A DNA stretch of 64,000 nt from Clostridium sp. CX1 (GTDB lineage: Bacteria > Bacillota > Clostridia > Clostridiales > Clostridiaceae). The notes under the pieces are model-generated. The model saw only the letters and a program-made list of their open reading frames with translations, searched no databases and was not told the origin of the DNA. Positions within the stretch are counted from its first letter, which is position 1; each line of letters opens with the position of its first letter. The stretch lies in contig NZ_JAODOO010000003.1 in NCBI RefSeq assembly GCF_025398335.1, positions 1-64,000 on the forward strand, in the 5' to 3' direction. A program made the translations under genes and the position numbers. Positions 36,350-45,741 of this stretch are shown here, in pieces.

Positions 36350-36430
36350 CATATAATTTAATAATCATGTATTAACATGTGCAGGAGGTGAGGGCTGAAC
36401 TTATATTTATTATATAGGGAAGCGTTATTT

Positions 36431-37018
36431 ATGAAAGTCATAATAATAAACAGAAAGCGATTAGGGGTAACTACTATAATAATCGGACTTATGCTAGTCT
36501 TGTTAGGATTAGAAAAGCATTTTGATGCCAAGCTTAAGCTTGCTGCTCTTATGCAGAATAATATAAATTCGTTAGTACAGTATCAAGCTTTAGACAGTAA
36601 ACTGACTTATAAACTACCATCAGAATGGTCTACATCAGAGCAAAACTTTTCTGGACAAGAAATAATATATCATAATGACTTTAAGGACAAAGATTATAAA
36701 GTTCATGGCTTTATCGAGGTTTGGAATCTAAACAAGGATTTAAAAACATTTCTTCAAGAAAGTAAGAAGATATCCAGTGAACAAAATGAATATAAAGATT
36801 ACAATATCAGTCCAATAACCATAAATAATAGAGAAGGATATTTAGTTAACTACACAATAAAAACCAATACTAATACTTATTATAAGGGATATGAATACTT
36901 TATAAAGGATAAAGATAAATTCTTTAGATTTTCATTCTTCATGAGAGATGAGAATTTTAAAGAAAATATGCCAACAGTATTTAAAACAATAGTTCAGACT
37001 CTAAACTATAGAGAATAG
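36431..37018 (+). CDS. Membrane-anchored protein of unknown function (PsbP/DUF1795-like fold)
   Basis: A 195-residue protein with an N-terminal membrane helix (LGVTTIIIGLMLVLLGL) and an extracellular domain: LTYKLPSEWS near the start of it, YNISPITINNREGYLVNYTIK, KFFRFSFFMR, and MPTVFKTIVQTL. This strand pattern resembles PsbP or DUF1795 lipoproteins, but only loosely. It stands alone, with a short AGGGAAG ribosome site and a terminator behind. Function unknown. Confidence 0.7.
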   Translation: MKVIIINRKRLGVTTIIIGLMLVLLGLEKHFDAKLKLAALMQNNINSLVQYQALDSKLTYKLPSEWSTSEQNFSGQEIIYHNDFKDKDYKVHGFIEVWNLNKDLKTFLQESKKISSEQNEYKDYNISPITINNREGYLVNYTIKTNTNTYYKGYEYFIKDKDKFFRFSFFMRDENFKENMPTVFKTIVQTLNYRE

Positions 37019-37030
37019 CATGCTGCCAGT

Positions 37031-37070
37031 AAAAGTCCTCTTGTGATTGAATATCACAAAAGGACTTTTT
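37031..37070 (+). terminator. Terminator
   Basis: AAAAGTCCTCTTGTGAT pairs with ATCACAAAAGGACTTTT (one mismatch) and ends in a T run. Confidence 0.88.
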
Positions 37071-37182
37071 CATGTTAATTATGATATAATGTAATTTGTA
37101 GTTTTAAATGATTATGCATATAAATATTTATATAATCAGTGGTGCTGTATTGTTATTTAATAAAAATGAGGAGGAGAACTAA

Positions 37183-38028
37183 TTGTATAAGAACTTTCAA
37201 GACTTAAGAAACAAAAAAGTAATATTTTTAGTTGTACTTTTAATATTTTGTATGTTTTCATCTGGATGTACCAAGCTAGATGATATGAAAGTAAAGTTAG
37301 GGATTAAAAATACTGATTTTGAATATATAAAGCAGGGTAAAATAGAGAAAATTGTAATACAAAGTACAAGGGATCAGGGATTTAGATTTATAGTTACAGA
37401 TAAGAAAGCAATTAGTGAATTATATGACATCCTTTCCAATGCTAAAGCAGCTACAACAAAAAGTTCGCTAGAGCCAGACTATGTCTTTGAAATGATTGAA
37501 GGAAACAAGGTACATAAATTTAGCTATGTAGCTGGACTAGATAAAAAAGAATCAGGAAACCTTTATAGTGATAATAAAATATATATCGTATCTAAAAGAA
37601 TAGATAACGATATAATAAAAAGTTTTTGGACAATAAGAAAACCAAAAGATTTTAGTGAGGTGTATTATAGCTCTATAATAGATGCTTTAAGTCAATACCT
37701 AAAGGGTAAGGAAGGAAATACAAATGTAGGTATAAACTTAAGAGATGATGTGGAATCAGGAAAGTTTATATTATCTACTGACTTAGAGGACTTTAAGAAT
37801 AATCTAAACAATAAGTTTAAGAGTGTTAAAATTGCAGATAAGGACAAGGAAAATTATGATGTTTGGGTTACAATAAAGACTCAAGGATATAAATCCACAT
37901 TATATAAATCTATAATTACTTTTTGGGATAAAAATGAGAAAAGTGAGAAAAAGTTTTATGTATTTGATAAATACGAGAATGGTAGGTGGAGCATAAAGGT
38001 TTCTGAGGAAAAACCTGATGGGTTTTAA
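37183..38028 (+). CDS. Lipoprotein of unknown function
   Basis: A 281-residue protein with a lipoprotein signal: Lys-rich N terminus, VIFLVVLLIFCMF, and lipobox FSSGC with the lipidated Cys at about residue 29. The mature part holds a repeat of beta strands (KIEKIVIQSTRDQGFRFIVTDKKAI) and ends FDKYENGRWSIKVSEE. No domain is recognised. TTG start follows GAGGAGGAG. Single gene between the previous anchored protein and mrp. Confidence 0.75.
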   Translation: MYKNFQDLRNKKVIFLVVLLIFCMFSSGCTKLDDMKVKLGIKNTDFEYIKQGKIEKIVIQSTRDQGFRFIVTDKKAISELYDILSNAKAATTKSSLEPDYVFEMIEGNKVHKFSYVAGLDKKESGNLYSDNKIYIVSKRIDNDIIKSFWTIRKPKDFSEVYYSSIIDALSQYLKGKEGNTNVGINLRDDVESGKFILSTDLEDFKNNLNNKFKSVKIADKDKENYDVWVTIKTQGYKSTLYKSIITFWDKNEKSEKKFYVFDKYENGRWSIKVSEEKPDGF

Positions 38029-38148
38029 TGGGTGTTCTTACTTTTATAATGTAAAATGTAGTGTTATAATTGAGTTAACTATATATTATAAATTTTCAAG
38101 TGTTTAGCATGATAGTATTTACTTGTAAATCAAAGGAGGAATATTTAA

Positions 38149-38994
38149 ATGGGAAACTGTAATACATGTCCTAGTAAGGGAAGCTGTAATAGCAATGAAA
38201 CAAGTTGTTCTAAGACAGTTCCTAAGTATGGAAACATAAAGAATATTATTGGAGTTATAAGTGGAAAAGGTGGAGTTGGAAAGTCTACAGTTACTGGATT
38301 ACTAGCAGTTCAGCTAAAAAAGGCTGGATATAGTGTTGGTGTACTAGATGGCGATATCACAGGACCATCAATGCCAAGATTTTTTGGAATAAATAATCAA
38401 AGAGCAGATATAAAACAGGTTGCAGATACTAAAGATGTGAAATTTTCACCAGTAGAGACGTCATCAGGAATTAAGGTCATATCTTTAAACCTGTTAACGG
38501 ATGAAGAAGAGCAGCCAGTGATTTGGAGAGGCCCTGTTATTACTGGTGCATTAAAACAAATGTATTCAGATACTGAGTGGGGAGAGTTGGATTATCTTCT
38601 TATAGATATGCCTCCAGGAACAGGGGATATAGCTTTAACTATAATGCAGGAGATTCCACTTCAAGGTATGGTTATAGTTTCTACACCACAGGACATGGTA
38701 TCAATGATAGTTAAAAAAGTAGTGATAATGGCTCAAAAGATGAATGTAAATATAATAGGTTTAGTAGAAAACATGTCTTATATTAACTGTGGAAAATGTG
38801 GAGAAAAAATAAGAGTGTTTAGTAAAAAATCAGCAGAGGAACAAGCAGAGTATATAGGATTACCTTTACTTGCTGAGTTACCAATAAACTTAGATTTAGT
38901 AGAGAATATGGAAAATGGCAAAGTAGAAAGTTATATAATGGAATCAGGACAGTATGACATATTGCTAGATAACTTCAAGGGAAAGGCTCATTAA
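38149..38994 (+). CDS. mrp: Mrp/NBP35-family Fe-S cluster carrier ATPase
   Basis: A 281-residue P-loop protein that holds a [4Fe-4S] cluster between subunits and passes it to target proteins. Seen: an N-terminal Cys-rich segment (GNCNTCPSKGSCNSN), deviant Walker A GKGGVGKST, DGDITGPSMPRFFG, VIWRGPVI, DYLLIDMPPGTGD, and the bridging CGKCG near residue 213. The N-terminal cysteines resemble eukaryotic Nbp35. GGAGG before the ATG. A ferredoxin gene follows. Confidence 0.93.
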   Translation: MGNCNTCPSKGSCNSNETSCSKTVPKYGNIKNIIGVISGKGGVGKSTVTGLLAVQLKKAGYSVGVLDGDITGPSMPRFFGINNQRADIKQVADTKDVKFSPVETSSGIKVISLNLLTDEEEQPVIWRGPVITGALKQMYSDTEWGELDYLLIDMPPGTGDIALTIMQEIPLQGMVIVSTPQDMVSMIVKKVVIMAQKMNVNIIGLVENMSYINCGKCGEKIRVFSKKSAEEQAEYIGLPLLAELPINLDLVENMENGKVESYIMESGQYDILLDNFKGKAH

Positions 38995-39011
38995 TAAGTT
39001 ATATCAATAAG

Positions 39012-39042
39012 GATATATAATATTAAAAAAATATTATATATC
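39012..39042 (+). terminator. Terminator of mrp
   Basis: GATATATAATATT and its complement around a short A-rich loop, followed by TTTATTTATTTTT. Confidence 0.75.
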
Positions 39043-39129
39043 TTTATTTATTTTTATAATAAATAAACACTGTTTTGATAACAATAAATATATAAAGTTC
39101 AAATATTAAATATACTAGGAGGAATACAG

Positions 39130-39318
39130 ATGAAAGCAGTAGTTGATCAAGAGACTTGTATAGGATGTGGATTATGTCCGTCAGTATGTCCTGAGGTATT
39201 TCAGATGAATGATGATGGAAAGGCAGAAGCAGTTGTAGATGAGGTTCCTGGAAATGCAGTAGATTCAGCAAAAGAAGCAGAGGGAAGTTGTCCTGTAAAT
39301 GCTATAATAGTAGAATAA
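39130..39318 (+). CDS. [4Fe-4S] ferredoxin
   Basis: A 62-residue mono-cluster ferredoxin. C10, C13, C16 and C54 would bind the cluster. C20 may form a disulfide. The motif CIGCGLCPSVCPEVF is typical of Thermotoga or Desulfovibrio-type ferredoxins. GGAGG before the ATG. Own terminator. It may serve as an electron donor for nrdG or other enzymes, which is not shown. Confidence 0.93.
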   Translation: MKAVVDQETCIGCGLCPSVCPEVFQMNDDGKAEAVVDEVPGNAVDSAKEAEGSCPVNAIIVE

Positions 39319-39360
39319 AATAGAACTAAGAAAGCCGATGTGCTTTCTTAGTTCTATTTT
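39317..39360. terminator. Terminator of the ferredoxin gene
   Basis: AAAATAGAACTAAGAAAGC and its exact complement around CGATGT. It can also serve the converging leftward small gene. Confidence 0.9.
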
Positions 39361-39382
39361 ACTATTACAAGCTTTTACAACC

Positions 39383-39559
39383 TTAAAATAAGTGAGCAGA
39401 GTTATAATTCACCATTCTCATGGAACCTGTTTGAATATTTACAGTGTCACCAACTCTAACTCCCGCTGGTAATTGATAAATATCAATATTTATTGTCCTT
39501 CCATCGTGAAAATTTACAGAAGCGTCCGAAAGATTTATGTCAATTATTTTTCCAAGCAT
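39383..39559 (-). CDS. Small conserved-looking protein of unknown function
   Basis: A 58-residue ORF: MLGKIIDINLSDASVNFHDG, then RTINIDIYQLPAGVRVGDTVN and IQTGSMRMVN, a pattern of short strands like a small beta barrel. The ATG has GAGGTGA upstream. It converges on the ferredoxin terminator. No family is recognised. Confidence 0.6.
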   Translation of the reverse strand: MLGKIIDINLSDASVNFHDGRTINIDIYQLPAGVRVGDTVNIQTGSMRMVNYNSAHLF

Positions 39560-39778
39560 TTCATATCACCTCAATAATAGTGTGTTTTTATTCTTTACGA
39601 ATTATTCACTAAATAGCAAATCTCATACGGCAATAAAAAACAAAATAATATAAAGGTAAATAAGACTAACGAGAGGTAATATATTCTTAATATTAATTTC
39701 AAAATTGCTTAAAAAAATTTTGCATAGTATAATAGCAAAGTGTCTAGCACAATATATGGTAGTTCGGAGGTATGTAAT

Positions 39779-41896
39779 ATGCTACATGTTGTGAAGCGAG
39801 ATGGCAGAAAGGTCGAATTTGATTCAATTAAGATAACTAATGCCATAAAGGGAGCTTCTGAAGAAATAGGATATGACTTAAAAGAAAGTGACTTCATAGA
39901 TCTAACTAAAAAAACTATAAAACAAATAGAGGAACTTAATATAACTGAAATTAATGTAGAGGAAATTCAAAATATTGTTGAAACAATCCTTTTGGAAAAT
40001 AGCCATAAAGAAATAGGTATTGCTTATTCTTACTATAGAAAAGAAAGAACTAAAATAAGAGAGATAAAATCTGATTTAATGAAAGCTATAGAGAAAATAG
40101 GTGTAGAGACAGATAGAGATAATGCTAATGTCGGAAACAACTTTAGTTCCAAGCTGCTAAGAATCGCAAGTGAATCAAATAAGTGGCATAATCTATCCAA
40201 TATGCCAAAGTATCTTTCTAAGGCTCATGAGAATGGAGATGTATACTATCATGATCTTGATAGCTATAATTTAACTACAAACTGCTTACATATTCCCACT
40301 AGGGAAATACTGGAAAGGGGTTTTAATACAGGATATGGAACTATTAGAACACCTAGAAGAATAGAATCAGCTGCAGAGCTTTCATGCATACTTTTGCAAT
40401 CTACACAAAATGATATGTTTGGTGGACAATCTCACCCGGATTTTGACAATGATATGGGTGTATTCGTAGAGCCTACTAGACAAGAATTGATAAAAGAATT
40501 AAGGGAATTAGGAGTAGAAGAGGACAGACTTAACCTCATGGTAGAGAAGAAGCTTAAGAGAACTATAGAGCAGGCTATGCAGGGAATAGTTTATAACCTC
40601 AATACCATGCATTCAAGGGCTGGAAGCCAGGTGCCATTTTCATCTATTAATATAGGAATACCAGACTCAAAAGATGCAGCTCTAGTTTGTGAAGTATTCT
40701 TAAAAGAATATGAAAAAGGTTTAGGAAATGGTGAACAGCCTATATTTCCAAATATAATATTTAGAGTTAAAAAGGGAGTAAATGCAGAGCAAGGAGATCA
40801 ATATTATTATTTATTCCAATTAGCCTGTAGAGTAGCAGCTAAGAGGATGAATCCTACATTCATGAATCTGGATGCAGATTTTAATAAGTATTACTATGAC
40901 CAAGGAGTAATACCTGCTACTATGGGATGCAGAACTTATGTTTGCTCAAATGTAAATGGAGAACCAGGAACAAAGGGCAGAGGAAATATCGCTCCGACTA
41001 CTATAAATTTACCTAGATTAGGTCTTATGGCAAAAAAAGACATAAATAAGTTTTTTAAACTATTAGATAGTAAACTTCAATTAGCTAAAGAATCCTTGAT
41101 GCACAGATATGAAATTCTAAAAAGACTAAGAGTAAAAGATTTACCTTTCGTGGCGGGACAGGGTTTAATGAAGGGAGCAGAAAATCTTTTATTAGAGGAC
41201 TCAATTGAACCTATACTAAAGCAAGGAACTTGGTCAATTGGATTTATTGGCCTTGCAGAGACTCTAACTGCTTTAGTTGGAAAACATCATGGAGAAGATG
41301 AAAAAGCTAGAGAATTAGGAATAGAAATAGTATCTCATATTAGACAATACACTGACAGATTAACAGAAGAGACTCTCTTAAATTGGAGTTGTTATGCAAC
41401 CCCGGCAGAAGGACTCAGCGGAAAATTTATACTTCAAGATAGAAAGATATTTGGCAATGTAGTTGGTGTAACTGATAAGGATTACTACACAAATTCATAT
41501 CATATACCAGTAGGATATCCTATATCAATAAAAGACAAAATAGATATAGAGGCACCTTACCATAAGCTGTGTAATGCGGGACACATAAGTTATATAGAGA
41601 TAGATGATTACCCATCTCCAGAGACTATTATGGATATACTAAATTATGCTTATAATAATACGAATATAAGCTATATAGGAATAAATTTTCACATAAGATA
41701 TTGTAGGGATTGTGGAACATATCTTCACGGAGAAGAAAAGTGTCCAAACTGTGAAAGTAGTAATATTCAGGGTGTATCAAGAGTAACAGGATATCTTTCA
41801 TTAGATGAAAGATTCGGTTCAGGTAAGGTTGCTGAGAGAGCAGATAGAATATCACATGGCAACAATAAACAGGTTTATACAGTCAATAGTTATTAA
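39779..41896 (+). CDS. nrdD: Anaerobic ribonucleoside-triphosphate reductase
   Basis: A 705-residue class III reductase that makes dNTPs under anaerobiosis. Order: N-terminal ATP-cone (VVKRDGRKVEFDSIKITNAI), catalytic barrel with CRTYVCSN-type cysteines, a zinc site (CRDCG..CPNC) and the glycyl-radical loop RVTGYLSLDERFG near the C terminus. The radical Gly is made by NrdG. ATG 39779 is chosen, 8 bases after GGAGG. nrdG follows 77 bases later behind a hairpin. Confidence 0.96.
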   Translation: MLHVVKRDGRKVEFDSIKITNAIKGASEEIGYDLKESDFIDLTKKTIKQIEELNITEINVEEIQNIVETILLENSHKEIGIAYSYYRKERTKIREIKSDLMKAIEKIGVETDRDNANVGNNFSSKLLRIASESNKWHNLSNMPKYLSKAHENGDVYYHDLDSYNLTTNCLHIPTREILERGFNTGYGTIRTPRRIESAAELSCILLQSTQNDMFGGQSHPDFDNDMGVFVEPTRQELIKELRELGVEEDRLNLMVEKKLKRTIEQAMQGIVYNLNTMHSRAGSQVPFSSINIGIPDSKDAALVCEVFLKEYEKGLGNGEQPIFPNIIFRVKKGVNAEQGDQYYYLFQLACRVAAKRMNPTFMNLDADFNKYYYDQGVIPATMGCRTYVCSNVNGEPGTKGRGNIAPTTINLPRLGLMAKKDINKFFKLLDSKLQLAKESLMHRYEILKRLRVKDLPFVAGQGLMKGAENLLLEDSIEPILKQGTWSIGFIGLAETLTALVGKHHGEDEKARELGIEIVSHIRQYTDRLTEETLLNWSCYATPAEGLSGKFILQDRKIFGNVVGVTDKDYYTNSYHIPVGYPISIKDKIDIEAPYHKLCNAGHISYIEIDDYPSPETIMDILNYAYNNTNISYIGINFHIRYCRDCGTYLHGEEKCPNCESSNIQGVSRVTGYLSLDERFGSGKVAERADRISHGNNKQVYTVNSY

Positions 41897-41907
41897 TTTT
41901 ATTATAG

Positions 41908-41941
41908 TTTTAAAAGACAGGGAATACTCTGTCTTTTAAAA
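41908..41941 (+). terminator. Hairpin between nrdD and nrdG
   Basis: TTTTAAAAGACAG and its complement (CTGTCTTTTAAAA) around GGAATACT. It may reduce nrdG expression relative to nrdD by partial termination. Confidence 0.75.
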
Positions 41942-41973
41942 TTATAACAGGCAATTTTTTAGGAGGGATTAGA

Positions 41974-42483
41974 GTGAATAGACAAATTAGGCTAGCTGGA
42001 ATAGCTTATGAAAGCTTAGTTAATGGCCCTGGTCTTAGAAGAGTATTTTTTGCACAGGGATGTAGGCACAATTGTAAAGGTTGCTTTAATCCAAGTACTC
42101 ACGATTTTAACAGTGGAGAACTAAAAAGTATAAATGAGTTGGTAAAAAGTATAAAAGAAAATCCTATGATAAAGGGAGTAACTTTTTCTGGTGGGGATCC
42201 ATTTGAGCAAGCAGAAGAGTTTGCATATATGGCAGAGAAGATAAAAGAATTAGGATTAAATATTTGGTGCTACACAGGATATACATTTAATTGCATCATT
42301 GATAGAGCAAATAAAGAAAAGGGATGGGAAAAGTTATTGTCAAATATTGATGTTTTAATTGACGGTAAGTTTGAAGAAGATAAGAAAGATGATAGTCTTA
42401 AGTTTAGAGGTTCTAGCAATCAAAGGATTATTGATGTAAAAGAAAGCATATCTTCAGGAACTATTGTAACTATGGAAGGTTAG
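41974..42483 (+). CDS. nrdG: Anaerobic ribonucleotide reductase activating protein
   Basis: A 169-residue radical-SAM activase for NrdD. CX3CX2C cysteines C30, C34, C37 in AQGCRHNCKGCFN bind the [4Fe-4S] cluster. VTFSGGDPFEQAEE is the SAM GGD motif. GTG start with GGAGGG upstream. Second gene of nrdDG. Confidence 0.95.
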   Translation: MNRQIRLAGIAYESLVNGPGLRRVFFAQGCRHNCKGCFNPSTHDFNSGELKSINELVKSIKENPMIKGVTFSGGDPFEQAEEFAYMAEKIKELGLNIWCYTGYTFNCIIDRANKEKGWEKLLSNIDVLIDGKFEEDKKDDSLKFRGSSNQRIIDVKESISSGTIVTMEG

Positions 42484-42544
42484 GATCTTGTTAATAAATA
42501 TTTAGGGTTTAGAGAAAGAGGATACTAAATTTATTATTAAAAAA

Positions 42545-42588
42545 TATGAAATTTTTACTTGGAGATGTTCTCAAGTAAAAATTTCATA
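42545..42588. terminator. Bidirectional terminator after nrdG
   Basis: TATGAAATTTTTACTTG and its exact 17-bp complement with a 10-base loop, between converging genes. Confidence 0.88.
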
Positions 42589-42598
42589 AATCTCTAAG

Positions 42599-43231
42599 TT
42601 ATTTATAATCTAATATCATGACCTTATTTGTATCTTCTAATGGTCCTTCTAAGGTTAACTTGTTGCTGCCAACTCTTTCACCATTTTTCATGTAAGTTAA
42701 GAAACTTTCTAGTCCTTCTAATTCAAAAGAAAGCATAGGAGTTTTATAGTGCATAGGTATAACTAAAGGACTATTAATCAGCTTAGCTACTTGAGAAGCC
42801 TCTTTACCATCCAATGTGTAATTACCACCAATAGGTATAAGCAAAACATCTACTTTTCCTATCTTTTCTATATCATCCTGTGATAAAACATAACCTAAGT
42901 CACCTAGATGGCATACCTTATAGTCATCTATAGTAAGAATAAAAATTATATTTTCTCCACGTTTAGCACCCTGTACTTTGTCATGATAAGATGGAACTCC
43001 AGTTACAGGTATATCAGATAGGTAAAAAAAGCCAGCTTTATCTATGGAATGTTCATAATTTACATTTTCAAGATAATCATGGTCAAAGTGATGATGACTT
43101 ATTGTAACAACATCCACATCTCCTTTAAATACATCATATCCAACGCTTTCATCAAAGGGGTCCATTAAAACCTTTCGTCCTTTAGAGTCCTTAATAAAAA
43201 AAGATGAATGACCAAGCCAAGTTATTTCCAC
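42599..43231 (-). CDS. Metallo-beta-lactamase-fold metal-dependent hydrolase
   Basis: A 210-residue MBL-fold protein of the UPF0173/L-ascorbate-6-P lactonase-like group. Seen: WLGHSSFFI, SHHHFDHDYLENV (metal-binding His/Asp), LGDLGY, and PMHYKTPMLSFE. It hydrolyses an unknown ester, lactone or phosphodiester in the cytoplasm. The GTG at 43231 is chosen because AGAGGTG lies 6 bases upstream. The longer GTG at 43240 touches the ribosome site. Stands alone between convergent and divergent neighbours. Confidence 0.88.
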   Translation of the reverse strand: MEITWLGHSSFFIKDSKGRKVLMDPFDESVGYDVFKGDVDVVTISHHHFDHDYLENVNYEHSIDKAGFFYLSDIPVTGVPSYHDKVQGAKRGENIIFILTIDDYKVCHLGDLGYVLSQDDIEKIGKVDVLLIPIGGNYTLDGKEASQVAKLINSPLVIPMHYKTPMLSFELEGLESFLTYMKNGERVGSNKLTLEGPLEDTNKVMILDYK

Positions 43232-43532
43232 AAAAAGCACCTCTTTCTTTTTATTTGTCAGTTTTAAATAAGGTATACACTTATATTATAACCTTAATTA
43301 CTTTTATTAAAATAAGTAAAAGAAACATTCCTGTAAATACATGTCAAAGTTATCATATTAAAGTTATATTGTATTTAACCTAAAAAAGAAAGTGAAATTT
43401 GTATTAATAACAAAATCAAGCCACTTTTTAGTGTGAAATTCTGTTATTTTATATTATAATAGTATATGGTGAATAATACTTATTGGGATATATTTCACTT
43501 AAAGTATCTTATATAAACTTGGAGGTGATAAT

Positions 43533-45320
43533 GTGAAAAGTGGAAAAGGCTATATTTTTTTGTTAATAAGTTTTTTATTCATTTTAATTGCCAGCAGTAA
43601 TTTAAATCTTGTACAAGCTGCTTCCTATGATGACAAAGGTATAAAAGCAGATATTGATGCAGGAAAGGTATGGACAGTAAGGTTTAATAAGGAGCTAGAT
43701 GAAAACACGGTAAATGATTCTGTTTTTTCAGTAACTGATGAAAATGATCAGCCGGTAAGTATAACTGTAGCTCTTGGAGAAGATAAAAAATCTGTAACAA
43801 TGGTGCCTAAAAATCAATATGCTTATGGCAAAACTTATAGTTTATTCATAAAGGATGGGTTAAAAGCTATAAATGGTGCTGCCTTGATTAAACCAGTAAA
43901 ACTTCAGTTTAAAATTAAAGATAATGCTGTAGTTGATAAGGGATATACAGTTGCTATTGATGCAGGACATGGCGGAAGTGATAGTGGAAACATAGGACAA
44001 ACAGGGGTAAAAGAAAAGGATGTAAACTTATCAGTAGCACTAAAGGCTGGAAAGATATTAGAAGCTAATGGAGTAAAGGTAGTTTATACAAGAAATAGCG
44101 ATTCCGTATCATGGAATAAAGATAATGAATTAAAGGCACGTTTTGATATAGCAAACAACGCTAAGTCAGACTTTTTTGTAAGCATACATTGTAACTCATA
44201 CCCAGAAAATTTAGCTGCAAATGGAATAGAAACTTATTATGCAGATTCAGATACTATTGGTCAAAAGTTTGCTCAATCAATTCAAGATGAGCTAATAGGT
44301 CAAACTTCTCGCTTAAATAGAGGAGTAAAAGTAGGACTTGCTCAACATGAAATATTAAGGGGAACTGTAGCAAGTGCAGTAATGGTACAACTGGGCTTCT
44401 TAACTAATGCAGAAGAAGGAGCAGCTTTAGGAACAGAAGATTACCAAAATAAAAGTGCCTCTGCAATAGCTAATGGTATATTAAAGTCTCTAAGTTATAT
44501 AGATAAAACTAAAAACTTAACTATAAGTTCTGTACAAGATTTATCTGCCACTGTAGTTGAGGGAAATGGATTTGCACTTCCTTTGAATATACCAGCAGTG
44601 ATGAGTGACGGAAGTTCTAAAAAAGTAAATGTTATATGGAGTCCAAAGACGGTAGATACTACTAAGGCAGGAACTTATTCATATCAAGGAGTTGTGGCTG
44701 GGTATGAAAGGCCTGTAAATCTTAGTTTAGTAGTCAAGGCTAAGCCAGATCCTACAACTAGCAAGATTGTAGTATTAGATGCTGGACATGGAATTGGAAG
44801 AGACACAGGAGCCACAGGTATAACTGGTGTGCAAGAAGATGATGTAACCCTTAGTGTTACATTAAAGGCTGGTAAAATACTAGAGAGTCGTGGTGTTCAG
44901 GTGGTATATACCAGAACTACAGATCAACGTTCTACACCGATGGAAGTAATAGATAGTTTACAAAAACGTTGCGACATATCTAATGAAGCAGGTGCCACAT
45001 ATTTTGTTTCTATACATAATAATTCTGCAGGTACACCAAATGCTTATGGTACTGAGACTTATTATTATGCGGGAAATAGTGAAGGTCAAAGATTAGCTTC
45101 TGAGATACAATCGAGCTTAGTAAGCACAGTAGGCTCCTATGATAGAGGTGTAAAAACTGCAGGGTTCTACGTTATAAAGAATACGGCTGCTCCAGCAGCA
45201 CTAGTAGAACTTGGATTTTTAAGTAATCCTGATGAAGAGAGCAAGCTAGCAAGCGAAGAGTATCAGGCAAAATATGCAGAAGGTGTTGCCTCGGGAATAC
45301 TTAGAACTCTAGGTATGTAA
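43533..45320 (+). CDS. Secreted wall amidase with two Amidase_3 domains
   Basis: A 595-residue secreted protein. Order: signal peptide (1-29, ending VQA-A), SbsA Ig-like domain (about 38-130), Amidase_3 domain 1 (about 143-325), a bacterial Ig-like linker (about 335-400), and Amidase_3 domain 2 (about 410-595). Amidase_3 removes the peptide from MurNAc. Domain 2 has all zinc ligands and the catalytic Glu559 (ALVELGF). Domain 1 has the zinc ligands (DAGHGG, KEKDVN, SIHCN) but Gln286 in place of the Glu (VMVQLGF), so it may be inactive. GTG start with GGAGG upstream. Confidence 0.92.
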   Translation: MKSGKGYIFLLISFLFILIASSNLNLVQAASYDDKGIKADIDAGKVWTVRFNKELDENTVNDSVFSVTDENDQPVSITVALGEDKKSVTMVPKNQYAYGKTYSLFIKDGLKAINGAALIKPVKLQFKIKDNAVVDKGYTVAIDAGHGGSDSGNIGQTGVKEKDVNLSVALKAGKILEANGVKVVYTRNSDSVSWNKDNELKARFDIANNAKSDFFVSIHCNSYPENLAANGIETYYADSDTIGQKFAQSIQDELIGQTSRLNRGVKVGLAQHEILRGTVASAVMVQLGFLTNAEEGAALGTEDYQNKSASAIANGILKSLSYIDKTKNLTISSVQDLSATVVEGNGFALPLNIPAVMSDGSSKKVNVIWSPKTVDTTKAGTYSYQGVVAGYERPVNLSLVVKAKPDPTTSKIVVLDAGHGIGRDTGATGITGVQEDDVTLSVTLKAGKILESRGVQVVYTRTTDQRSTPMEVIDSLQKRCDISNEAGATYFVSIHNNSAGTPNAYGTETYYYAGNSEGQRLASEIQSSLVSTVGSYDRGVKTAGFYVIKNTAAPAALVELGFLSNPDEESKLASEEYQAKYAEGVASGILRTLGM

Positions 45321-45357
45321 AAATCTATGAATATTTATAAAAATATTTATAAAAAGT

Positions 45358-45386
45358 TTGACAATATAAATTTGTTATAATATAAT
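45358..45386 (+). promoter_or_regulatory. Sigma-A promoter of the ileS leader
   Basis: Perfect TTGACA (45358-45363) and TATAAT (45381-45386) with a 17-base spacer. Confidence 0.93.
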
Positions 45387-45404
45387 AATAACAAATTACA
45401 AGGA

Positions 45405-45660
45405 TTTGTAAAAAACATGGTTAAGAAATGTTGAACAGGAAAAGTATTTAGGCTAAGTTACTTACAGAGAGTGGAGAAGGGTGGAAATCCATAGGAAGAG
45501 CTTAAAGAAAATCACCTGGGAGTTAAGAAACTGAATGATTTTTAGTAAGTTTTTTCGTAATTCTGCGTTAAAGAATAGAGTATGTAAGTACTTGAACTAT
45601 TTTAGTACCATAGGTGGTATAGCGAACTAAACTTCGTCCTATTTGGATGAAGTTTTTTTT
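45405..45660 (+). promoter_or_regulatory. T-box riboswitch, Ile-specific, upstream of ileS
   Basis: Stem I carries ACAGAGAGTGGAG and GGGTGGAAATCCAT, then GAAA-ATC, the Ile specifier. The T-box reads AGGTGGTATAGCG, its TGGT matching the ACCA end of tRNA-Ile. The terminator AAACTTCGTCC..GGATGAAGTTT (45629-45655) ends in eight T residues. Uncharged tRNA-Ile prevents termination and raises ileS expression. Fills the 45321-45741 gap. Confidence 0.9.
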
Positions 45661-45741
45661 ATTTGTAAATTATAAGTATTAGGTATAAAATAACAAAAAT
45701 AGTAAAAAATCTACAATAACAAAAGGAAAGGGGCTAATATC

